Positions 13,304 through 24,506 of a stretch of 60,000 bases of DNA are shown piece after piece. Under the pieces are notes generated by a model, which searched no databases, was not told where the DNA came from, and was given only the letters and a program-made list of their open reading frames with translations. The position numbers were made by a program, and so were the translations under genes. Every line of letters begins with the position of its first letter. Position 1 is the first letter of the stretch. The DNA lies in the NCBI RefSeq assembly GCF_000003815.2, contig NC_049981.1:6725041-6785040 (forward strand), given 5' to 3'. Source of the DNA: Branchiostoma floridae (lineage: Eukaryota > Chordata > Leptocardii > Amphioxiformes > Branchiostomatidae).

Positions 13304-15619
13304 GTCGGATAAACCTTTGTAGGTGATGACCCTAAAACTGTACCTAGACACCGCAAGAATTGATCTCCGTGTTTGAAACTTCGCCGTACGACAGTCACGA
13401 CTGTACTAAACTGGTCGATGCGACAACCGTCTGATTGGCTCAGGACAAAGTCCGGAAACGCTGACACACCCACACCTCTCGTGTCTTTGTTCTGACGGCG
13501 GTGCTGTTTGTACTACGTCATTGGTCAAACAAAACGGAACGGTTTAGCGCCGGAAAGTTTAATCTCCTGTCAAATTACTCAAACCTTTCATATCGACTAA
13601 TTCCTTCAATGAAACTAGGTCAATATATATACATTTTATACAAAACGAGGGCCCTGTTATTGACAACATGTTTACGACACGTAATTGAGGGTATTCTTGA
13701 CACAGTCATACGTGTTTTCTTGCAAAGCTCACCTGTTTTATGACAAAAAAAAAGTTGTCTCAGATCTTTGGTCTTTGAGGCATTACTGAAAGTCTAAAGA
13801 AAAGTCATATCATACGAATGTTTATTTTTCATGCGAGGAGAAGAACGAGCTTTACAATGCGTTCACGTGGCTGGCGACCAATGTTATCGAAGGTGAAAAG
13901 TTCTACGGGATGTCCCTGTAGCTCAACTGGTATCAGAAGGCGGTTCTTATTCTTCGTAGGACATCTCGGCTGCATGCGGTGGCAGTCTTCCTGTAAAAAT
14001 ATATTTAATTTACAAAAACTGGAATGCCACTTGCTGTCCTGTGTAGCATAGGTAGTACAAGGGTCCGAAAAAAAGGGAAAATACTGTAGCTCACCTCTGT
14101 GTTACATTTGCCTAAATCAAACCTGTACTATCTTTCCTACTGTTAGGTCCCCTTTTTAGGATTTTGACAGCTTTGACGGCAAAAGCTGAATGGGGGTGCC
14201 TTGCACGGCAACTTCAATTTGGTCAAGTTAAGTTTTGCTAGTGGTCACATGTTATGTAAACTAAGCCGGACAATAGTCTTTTTGTAAACAACCTAAGTTC
14301 TCATTAGCAACGGGTTACATAAAGTCGGTCGAAAAATAGGTTAATGAGATAAAACCACCGTAGAGGCCGGCGTTATGTAACAATGGGGAACGAAAAGACC
14401 GTAGAAACTATTCACTGTTGTAGTGATAAGACTTGCGAAAGTAACGTGACCATTCAACCTCCTATTAATATCAATCATTAACAATAAAATGTCACAGTAT
14501 ACACCTATGTATCTATAAATGACATAGAAATGTAGCACTCTCTATAAAAAGTGTAGAAAATAAGATATTCCGATTTAAATAACAAAATGACGTTTCCTGC
14601 GATTTAGTAGATATCAAGTAGATATTCCTGTTTAATGATGTTAACACGACTTCTTAACGGATTTTGCAGAACAACAGCATTTTCTTTGCTTTTATGTGTT
14701 AATTCTCTAATTCTACTTTAATTTTTCTAATATATACTAATTATGCAATCAAATAAACATACAGTTAATACTGTAATTCGAATTTTGATCACTCAAGTTT
14801 CCTTAAACTAAGGGCACAATCCGCTGTACGTGCAAATCCGTTCTGTCTACGTGCCAAACGTGGGCAATCTTTAGGGATCCGTAAGTTGTAAGTACCACCT
14901 CCGTACGAACTTGTAGGGAATCCGACGGATTTTAGAGCACGCAGACACGCCGTAGAACTTTACGAGCAGGCAGAACTTTGTGTCCAATTTTCAGAAATAC
15001 GTGCTGGACGTGGCCTCCCCAAAAACGTACGGACAGATTGCACACACGGCGGGTTGTGCCTTTAGCTTTGGCGATCGCCGCCTTGTACGAATAGGGTTAA
15101 AAATACACAATCGTGTCATGGTGCCCTGTTTCTCAGGTGACCACGTTCATGTAACAACAGGACAAATTCCTGTTCGTCTGGCCAAAGGGGTGTTAAATGG
15201 TGTTGAAAACTTCAGTCTGTACAAAAATTAAATTGTAATGTTTTCTAAACTCGCCAAGATATGCACACTAAACACAGGTATGTAATACGGTTTTATCAAC
15301 TTGGTCAAATAAAAACTTACTTAGCGGCAAGTTGGACTCTCGTTTGACAACACTTGAACTCTAAGCACAGCAACAAAAACACTTTTATTTCAAAAATAGC
15401 TCTAAAGTCAGCGTTGCCTTTATCCTCTAGTCACGACACACGTTAAAAAAATATGTCAACTGCAATTAAGCTTAGCATGCGTGAAATAAATGTGTACTTA
15501 AACTTAGCGTCACCCAAACAACCGCTGTATGTTTTGTGCCCGGAGAGAGGTTTTCCGTCAGGTCGAAGGAGTGATGTGACAAAAACATCTTTGCCTTGAA
15601 CTCGAGTTGCTGAGTAGTT
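13304..15619. other. Intergenic: upstream of chitin synthase, no gene seen
   Basis: This should hold the chitin synthase 5' UTR and promoter, but no element could be fixed with confidence. A degenerate tRNA-like stretch (tccctgtagctcaactggta) at about 13911-13975 may be a SINE scrap. Open frames here are short and featureless. Confidence 0.5.
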
Positions 15620-15876
15620 AAAGGTGCGCTCCCACTGCACTTGTGTCAAGCTTGCGTCACTGCGGGGTTCGTTCACTGCGTCACTGTTTTGTTATTTTGT
15701 CATATTTTTTATAATTTAGATGTTGCGTAATACGTAAAAGCATGACTTACAAGACGACGAAATAAACAAAAAGAAAGAAAATTCGTTCTTTATCTCTGAA
15801 ATTCGTTGAGTATCTTCCAAACCCCGCAGTGACGAGTCACGCAAGCTTGACACAAGTGCAGTGGGAGCGCACCTTT
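15620..15876. mobile_element. MITE with 50-bp terminal inverted repeats
   Basis: Left end 15620-15669 (aaaggtgcgctcccactgca onward) and right end 15819-15876 are inverted copies meeting at accccgcagtgacg. The centre is AT-rich and noncoding. A related fragment (tttatctctgaatttcgtt, aaccccgcaatgcc) occurs at about 18050-18110. Confidence 0.85.
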
Positions 15877-16569
15877 ACGTTGAGGAACTATGACTTTTGG
15901 AATGGCAAAAGCAAACACAAAACGAAAAAATGCTTTTGATGGCTGTAAGTTACATTAATGCACTGGTTTTATTAAAGAATTGCGTCTAATTTTGGTGATT
16001 CAAGGCATAATACATGAAAAAGCATACGCAGCTTACCAAGACTACAAACTGACATATAGATACAATATTCAAGGCATCAGGGACACCAGATTGGTCAAAG
16101 GTCACTTAGCAAAGGTTATAGATATGATAGAAGAGCCTGATGACCTTGTCTGACATGTCAGTGGTGCACAGCAATGATCTTTTCAACTTTCAGTCATTTA
16201 TCAACTCTTACGTGTAGAACGACTTAATCTATGATTTCAAGGTCATTCATAGATTCAGGTAATAAACGTCAAAAGTGCCTTGAAATCGCGGAGAAGTGGC
16301 GTTTGTATTCGTTGGCAAATGCTCTTCACTCAACCCTCCCACTACTTTTTCTGTCTATGCAGTACTTGGGTTGGTTTGGTTTAATTGAACTCTCCATAAG
16401 TTATGCATTATGTATACTTCTTGAAATGTTGTTGTATGGAAGGCTGCTATGTTCAATGAAATGTTTTATTGCAAATTCATTATTGAAAAAGACAAAAAAA
16501 TCACGGGTCTTAGTGGCAAGTATGCAGATGTTGACACACTGACAGCACCAAATCCGTAGGTTTTTTTTG

Positions 16570-16706
16570 GCACCTTTAGACAGATTAGCCGTGAGGCTCG
16601 GTGGGCGTCACTCCACCGTCATGGGGGCAGGGGTATGGCGGGTAGAATCGAACTCAGGACCTACTGATTCTTATTCCAACGCTCTAGCCGTTGCGCCACA
16701 CAGACA
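16570..16706 (-). mobile_element. tRNA-like SINE head
   Basis: On the minus strand the sequence has tgtggcgcaacggctagagc (A-box-like) and gagttcgattc (B-box-like) at tRNA spacing. The T-stem beside the TTCGATT loop pairs only for two bases and there is no good acceptor stem, so it is read as a SINE and not a tRNA gene. Confidence 0.6.
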
Positions 16707-17069
16707 ATCTTATTAATTAGACCCTTGTATAAAACATGGAATCCTGGTGTGTATGACAACATAACCACTCTATTTAAAACATCACACCAGAGTCATAGTC
16801 CTTTATCCCAAGATCACGACATCTACTAGAAAACGTAACAAATACTATTAAAGCTTAGCCTATGTGAAATAAATGTGCATATGAACTTAGCCTCACCCAG
16901 GTAACCATAGAATGTCACGGTGTGTGGTTTCATTGCTAGTATTTACCAGCCGACAAAAACTTTCATTGATTAGTTAGAGTTGCCTTACAGCTCTTCTTTT
17001 CTATAACCTGTACATACAAGTATGTATTAGACTTCGTAGTTGCATGTAGTAAGATAACTAGTTCCTAAG

Positions 17070-17308
17070 CCCCTTTTCCACTAGGACGGCGCTCTCACTA
17101 CGCTCTCTCTGCAACCTAAAATTTGACATATCGCTCAAAGAATTGTTTAGAAAAGAAACGAATCTTTTTTACATTTTGTGTGTATTGCTGTCTTCTCGGT
17201 CACACTTTTACGTTTTGTATGATATACCCAGTGTAAAAGTGAAGGATACACATATCCTATTTAGGTCGTAGTGAGAGCGCAGCCCGATCGCTGTCTAGTG
17301 GAAAGGGG
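17070..17308. mobile_element. MITE, about 240 bp (copy 1)
   Basis: The ends are inverted: ccccttttccactaggacgg with gctctcactacg at the left, and cgtagtgagagcgc with ctgtctagtggaaagggg at the right. It is about 85 percent alike by eye to the copy at 20292. No coding capacity. At 17326-17390 a GC-rich fragment (cgatcgggcgacgattc) is a separate repeat related to sequence near 59830. Confidence 0.85.
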
Positions 17309-17390
17309 GGCCTAATACCCCTGTCACATTTGGCGAAAATCGATCGGGCGACGATTCTGCGGCAATCGCCCGAGCCTCGCTTATAATAAT

Positions 17391-19599
17391 AACTTTATTG
17401 CACAACAATCACAACTATTGTACATGGTACAAAGTATGGCTTATGTGTGAAATTGACGGTTTTCAGGTGAAAAATACCTGTCGATCATAAACATGGCCGA
17501 TCTTCCATCGATACGCCCGAAGATCGTGGATAATCTGACAGAGTTATTACTACACCAGAACTCACACTTGGAAAGATTTAGAACTACCTAGCACTTTATG
17601 CTCCTGACCTTTACTTAGCTTGTGAGAGCAGAGACGTCCAACAAAGGTCCTCTTTATTTATAATCATACCTATAACGTTACATGCCGAGCGCTATACCAT
17701 GAGACTTGGCAACGCAACTGACCTTCCGTGTGTACATTTTACATCAGAAACACATTGCCTTTGGCTTGTTGACTCAGGTGGCATATTGTTAAAGTTGGAT
17801 GTGTTCTACACTTTTGAGAATGACTTCTTGCACACACAACACCATTAGGTAGTTGTTATCCGTATCTACTGCAATCTAAATGTTTGAGAAACGTTTTCTC
17901 CAAGGATTCGGGAACAGTTGTTGTAATAGCCTTAGTCCGTAGTTCTAACTATTTTGATTATAAGCAAATCATTAGATGATTATGGTAAATGCTACAGTAA
18001 AAATGCATAAAATAGATACCATCAAAAGCTTGACGTAATAAAATTCTTTTTTTATCTCTGAATTTCGTTAAATTATCTTTCGAACCCCGCAATGCCGAAA
18101 GCGCAGTGATATCCCACATTTAAAGATGTGTGTGAGCAATGTACAAGAGAGGTGTGTATTTTTTAGTGCCATCGCTACGTAAGGTTGCAGAAAGATGTTA
18201 GGTTTACAGGCCTCCCTGAGAATAAGAAAACCCCCAGAAGCACTTGTCATGAAACAAGCGTCACTCCAATGTCTAACATCCGCTTATAAGGAGAAGGTAA
18301 CAAATTCTGTCAACTTGGAGACCGGAAGTGGCTTCCAAGCTACGTCATATTGTCTCCATATACAGGTCAGGGTATATACAACTGCCACACCAGCAACATC
18401 AACATCCGGTTGAGATTCTCTCATTTATCGTATGATTCCGTTATATTTGTATTCTGGTTTGAAATTTAGCATTTTTAGCATCCTTTGATTTGGTTTGTTC
18501 AAGAGAAAGCCGCACGACATTAAGGGATTTAAAGCTGTGAATTTTTTTTAATTCGTAGTACATACACAATACAGTTTTGCATGTCATTCGGAACATGACG
18601 CTTTCTTGGAATCTACACATTATTTTTCCTCATTTTAAGAATGAGCAGAAGCTGGAGACTACACTTTCTATTTTTCCAGTCGAAATATAAATAGCCGTTG
18701 GTGGTTATTTGTACTCAGAATGAACTTTGATTATTCATTAGGGCTGTGTTGAAAAGTAATAATGTTAACACACTCATACTGCTGATTTCTTCGCTGGGAC
18801 AACCGTAGTTAACAATCCCTGGGACATGTCTATTTGTTTTTCACAGTGTCCATAGTGTTTGAACAGAAGTGCGCAGTGGACTGATTGACGCCATTTTGTT
18901 TACAACAAACGCCACGAACCCCCGACCGTAAGTCCCTGTTTACGTCAACGATAGTTTACCTCTGTCACATTGGGTGACAGCTATTTCCGTACAATGTCCA
19001 AACCAACATGCAATAAATAAAAGGGAAAATATTATAATTTTATGTATAAGTGAACACTCGTTTTAACGCAAAAACACATACTTCTTACATATACAAACAT
19101 TCCATATTCTTATCTGCTGTACACTACTATATCTATTTTATTACTTTAGTGCCCCTTGTGATGCTTGTTTTGTGCATTTACAGTCAGTGTGGTCCATGCC
19201 TTGTCAGCTCTTGAGTAAAATCCATCGAACCCTATACTAAACACCATTTGAGTCGCTTCTGCCCCTTTAGTTTATGTTTTTATGGAAAATAGCAAAATTG
19301 TCGAAAGTATCAAATTATTAATAGGGTAAAGAAAGGTTTACTGACACTATTTGTGATTGGTAGTATAAATCTGACAGAGGCTAGGTCGCTAGGGTATTCC
19401 TAATAGCCTTGAATACCATTGTTTCAAAAGACGTCAAATTACAGCCAATCTTTGTAGTAGATCTAGCTATAAGAAGGGTTAAAACAAGTACTTGGGAATT
19501 AATCATGTGAGTTTGTTGTAACGTTAACGTTTTACGTGTCACCTTAGTTTCTTACAATAGCACCTTACAAAACATTGGCCTGATACAAGAAGCTAGTAG
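17391..19599. other. Intergenic, no gene recognised
   Basis: AT-rich sequence with short, featureless open frames. Only the repeat scrap near 18050-18110, related to the 15620 MITE surroundings, is recognised. Confidence 0.5.
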
Positions 19600-20220
19600 G
19601 GGGTGACGCGGAAATAGAGCTTGAACATTTGTTATAACGTTAACATTGATGTTTTGACAATGCACACAATAAGTGGAATGTAACACATAAAAGGCTGGTA
19701 ACGACGTGGGAGGGAATGGTGGGGTGGGGGTCAACTACATCGCAGTAAAACAGCAATGCAATGACCACAAATACATAGATGTAGACGTGTATAGTGACTT
19801 TTAACTGTATCAGAACACAGGGCTTTCTTGAAATCTCAATGTTTAGACATTGTTAACATGATAGTTGTATATGGGGCATGAAAAGTCTTGCAACGTGGGA
19901 GAGGATGTTAGGGTACCACCTACATTGTTAAAAAAAAACTACAATACACCAAAAATGGTATATATCAAAGTGTAAAGCGACTTTTGATTGTACTAGAACA
20001 TATATAGGGCTTTCCTGTAACCTCAATGTTTTAGACAATGTTTAACATTGCATGTAGTATGTTGCACATGAAAAAAACTCGGATGCAACCTGGGAAAGCC
20101 CGGTAGGCTGGGGGTGGGGGTGGGTGGTGGTGGGTGTGCTTCACTGTGAATAAACTACAATGCATTGACAACAGAAAGCACTTGTATCAAAAGGCAAATC
20201 GATTGTTAACTGTTATTAAT
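19600..20220. repeat. Degenerate tandem repeat, three copies of about 200 bp
   Basis: Each copy carries a form of aatgtttagacattgttaac, an atgaaaa/gcaacgtggga segment, aactacaatgca/cacc and a closing gcgacttttgattgtac-like block. The third copy includes a G-rich run (gggggtgggggtgggtggtgg) near 20110. Noncoding. Confidence 0.7.
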
Positions 20221-20291
20221 GTCCCAAGTAGCTGTACACACCTCTACGTGCCACCCTAACATATTTACAAGGACACAAGTGTTTACTTACA

Positions 20292-20532
20292 CCCCCTTTC
20301 CACTAGGACGGCGCTCTCGCCGCGCTCTCTCTGCGACATAGAATTTGACAGATCGCTCAACGAATTGTATAGAAAAGAAACGATTTTTTTTACGCTTTGT
20401 GTGTTTTGCTGTCCTCTCAGTCACACTTTTACATGTTGTATGATATACCCAGTGTGAAAGCGAAGGTTACACATATCGGCTATTTAGGTCGCAGTGAGAG
20501 CGCAGCGCGATCGCCGTCTAGTGATAAGGGGG
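20292..20532. mobile_element. MITE, about 240 bp (copy 2)
   Basis: Same family as 17070-17308: ccccctttccactaggacggcgctctc at the left end (read in parts) and gagagcgcagcgcgatcgccgtctagtg at the right. The interiors share tttgtgtgttttgctgtc and gatatacccagtgtgaaag. The presence of two copies supports a mobile family. Confidence 0.85.
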
Positions 20533-21451
20533 CCTAACCACTATGAGCATTCCGTTCTCAGGTAATTTATTGGGTACAAAAGGTCGCGAAATGACGGCCC
20601 TATCAAGGACTTCTTAATCACTGATAAGAAAGTACGCAAGACGGTCCTCCCACAATTGTTTTTCAGACCTCGTGGTTAGTATATGACGCGATAAAGTGCT
20701 GTTAGTATAGTGTATCTATAAAATGATAAGAATGCAGAATAGTGGTCTTGCATGCACCACACTGTACGGGCAAATTTTTAAAACAAAAAGTTACTGGGAG
20801 TTGATCGGTGTCTACCACATCCTATTGAGAAGTTGTACATGTTGTTAGCTATAGCTTGAAGGGATGATCTATACTTATGAATCATATGGATATACAACTT
20901 GCAAATAGCAGCAGTAGCGAGTGCCACGGTGACATACTTGCACGGTATTGAGTGAAACGCTTCATCTTTCAGTTCAACAGCAGGGTCGCTAACCCCTAAA
21001 ACCAAGCCCACGTATAGTTATATAGCCAGGTGTTGTGACGTGATTGGGCATGCCTCTGACCTATGGGTGACCCCAATTTGCGGGAGGTCCTATAACGACT
21101 GCTTGTAGCATACAATAGCTGTGAAACAAGGACATGTCACAAACGTCGTGAGGCCTATACATCGGTACCACATCAGTTTTTTTGTGCATTTTCGGATGTG
21201 TGGCATAGAATTAATCTGGTTTTGGACTCAACATGTTCTGTTGATGCGGCCTTATACTCACTGAAAACTTTATGTCAAAGGAAGAACATCGTAACAAGAA
21301 TATGTGCACCACTTCATTATATAACATCCACATCTGGGCATGTTAGTTTTTGTTACAATCCTATCGTGATTATAAAGTTCAACGTTCATATCGTCCTGTG
21401 CATTCAGCTAGTAGGTACAATCTGTGTGAGAAACTTTCGATGTGAACCACT

Positions 21452-22660
21452 CACCCCGACCAATCGAATGGGGACATCCCTCGCGAATGTGCACACTCCT
21501 CTAGAAAATAGGACACTCCTCGACTTTCAAGGGGACGCTCCTCTTGGAAAGGGGATGTTTCTCCCTCAATTAGGGGACGCTCCTCCGGAAATGGTATGGT
21601 TATCGGGCATAGGGGACGTCCCTCCAACACCCCCGCCGGCCCGTGGAATTGGCCGCTAACCTGACAAATCCCTTTCTAGTTCATCTAAATCACAACATCC
21701 AAAACTTTAACCCCGTTAGTGCTCTCGACAAACGTCATACCTCGCCAGGTAATGATAGTTTGTTATTAAAAATTGAGGCATGTTGGAAAAAAAGCCGCCC
21801 GCGCGGCAGAACATCACCAGTCTTCAGTTTTAAAATGGCGGCGTACCGCACGCCCGACCAGCACAACATCGAGTTTTAGCTTGAATATCCGCGTGCTTGT
21901 CGAGTTTTAAGGCCTCCCTCCCTAACACACGTACATGGGAGAAGTATCTAACACGATGTCAGGCGTAGTTATCTGTTATGGCTTGTGAAAAGGCCGCGGT
22001 TTACTGGAAACGCCCGGTAACTACGGCTAACCGTGACAGAGACCCGGCGCTCGTACGTGTGCTGGGGAGGGAAGCCAGTCTCGACAAGCACACGGATACG
22101 GTATCGGGCCATGTAGCCGCGTTGTACAAAAAATTCCGAATAACTACGTCTGACATCGTGTTAGAAACTTCTTCCATGTACGTGTGTTGGGGAGAGAGGC
22201 CTTAAAACTCGACAAGCACTCGGATATTTAGGCTAAAACTCGATGTTGTGCTTGCCGGGCGTGCGATACGCCGCCATTTTAAAACTGAAGACTGGTGATG
22301 TTCTGCCGCGCGGGCGGCTTTTTTTCCAACATGCCTCAATTTTTAATAACAAACTATCATTACCTGGCGAGGTATGACGTTTGTCGAGAGCACTAACGGG
22401 GTTAAAGTTTTGGATGTTGTGATTTAGATGAACTAGAAAGGGATTTGTCGGGTTAGCGGCCGATTCCACGGGCCGGCGGGGGTGTTGGAGGGACGTCCCC
22501 TATGCCCGATAACCATACCATTTCCGGAGGAGCGTCCCCTAATTGAGGGAGAAACATCCCCTTTCCAAGAGGAGCGCCCCCTTGAAAGTCGAGGAGTGTC
22601 CTATTTTCTAGAGGAGTGTGCACATTCGCGAGGGATGTCCCCATTCGATTGGTCGGGGTG
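21452..22660. mobile_element. Foldback element with about 520-bp arms
   Basis: Left arm 21452 to about 21972 and right arm about 22141 to 22660 are near-identical inverted copies around a spacer of about 170 bp. The outer end is caccccgacc. The element is bounded by a 5-bp direct repeat ccact (21447-21451 and 22661-22665), a likely target duplication. The outer part of each arm has short repeats of the type ggacgctcctc. Open frames occur symmetrically in both arms and only reflect the palindrome. No transposase seen. Confidence 0.85.
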
Positions 22661-22665
22661 CCACT

Positions 22666-24506
22666 GCAAGTTGCGATCGGGCCGGGGCGTTCCCGTACCG
22701 AAAAGTGCGGTGGGTTCGCACCCCCTTCTTTAGGTGTGGCACTTCTGTAACTCAGGTGCCCAGAAACATGTTAATGAGTTGACTTAGGCCCTGCCGATTC
22801 AAGAAGGCAAACAACATGTACAGTTTACCGATTGTATCTGCCGTCAGGTGCTTTGAGGATACTTTTATAAGGCACCTTGCTATCGCGTTGACAGTTTCTT
22901 AGCTGCTTGACTATTTACCAACAAGCAATTAAGGTTAAGTATTTTATTTCCCTTGTCGCTTAAGATATCAATCCATGGTTGTAATACGTGATAACGTTAA
23001 AAGGCGAATTGTGTATGAATTTCCTGTGTTTAAAACTTTAAAGTTATACATTATCATCAAAGATGTTTGACGACTAGTGTACAATAAAAACAACTAATTA
23101 AGTGTTAGACAACCATTTCATGTTATTGTTGTGACACATAGAATATTTGCATTCGCCTATTACCCTGCTATTTCTAATCAATTACTTGCAAACACCCTGC
23201 ATACCGAAGCAAATCGTTCTCCACAAGCCTCATTCAATCTTGCGCGGTTCTTACTCGTTGCAGTAAATACCTTCTGGACAGGAGGCGCTGTTGCACAGGT
23301 CCATGGTCATTCGAACATTTATGGTAGCAGAACACAGTTTTTCGCCTATGGGGATTTACATGGTTAAGGACCCCAAAGTGAGGTGGTTCGACGACTCAAA
23401 AAATATATCAGGGTGCAAAAGTAATTAACAAGAATTCGATATGTTGGAGTTGAGGGTATAATCTACAACATATGTGAAAACGAGATGAAGTTTGTCGTCT
23501 CGTTTTCCCAGAAAGAACACTTTGAAATGACCCCCAGCGGAGGTCACCATACTGCAGCCGACACACGGAAGTAGCGGGAACCGGATTCGTGCGCGAAATA
23601 CTACCCAGCCAAACAAACATCGTAACCCAACTCATACAGCCTCAAAACTTACGTATCCCTCTACTATTCACCACAGTTTCCGACTCGCTGACGTGCACAG
23701 AAAAATTTCTATGGCTTTTCAAGAACTGCGACGACCTATTTTGTGCCCGATCTACTTATGTCCACGGGGGTCGCCCATAAATACTGTGTTATGCGACCTT
23801 AAGACTCAAGGAATACGTGGTGTGCGTTTGAGTCCCCTAGCAAGTGACTCTGAAACTGCAGGGTCGTTTTGTAAAAATTTTGTAAGGAGAATAACTGAAC
23901 AAGGGAACGACATAGATGATATTTGGCATGTAGGTAGAGATGCACATATTAAATTCAAATCATACAAAATAATACTTAATTTGCATATTTAATGAGGAAA
24001 ATCTATATCTGTAGGGTTTCCATTATGGGAATCAAATACACGTAATATACGTAATTTGTTGCAGATGAAACATAAATCAGTACATATCATGCAAATAAGT
24101 CCTCAATTTACATAATTAATGAACAAGTGCCATAATTCCTTTAAGTGGTAAATGATTGGACAATCAACATTGTGAACCGGTGTAAGTTACATATAGGTGT
24201 ACATAGAGAGATTATGTAAATGAGGAAATAATTTTTCCAGTTATTTTAGTAAATAATTCTTGGCGTATCTTATCACCTGGATCTAATCTTCATCGACCTG
24301 CTATTCGGCTTCCTATAATGCTAAAATTTACATCTTAAAAGTTAGTTTTACTGCGTAGAGCTATCGTACGGATGCAAACAAACACAGATGAAGGTGACAT
24401 TCTAAACAATTGTGGGTGTTTTCTAGGTTCTATGTTTTTCTGGTTGGTTTAATTGCTGATAGTCGGAGAACAGCTGTTCAGTGCTAGGGAAAGTTTCACC
24501 TGTCAC
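22666..24506. other. Intergenic, no gene recognised
   Basis: Downstream of lectin gene 1 (minus sense). Open frames are short and without domains. Several AT-rich stretches with cataattaatg and tttgcatatttaatgagg resemble parts of dispersed repeats elsewhere in the window. Confidence 0.45.

Noticed and set aside
16570-16706. Possible tRNA gene on the minus strand
   Set aside because: A and B boxes are present but the T stem and acceptor stem do not pair; more likely a SINE head.
21643-22469. Two identical-looking frames on opposite strands
   Set aside because: They are the same sequence in the two arms of the foldback element; no protein family recognised.
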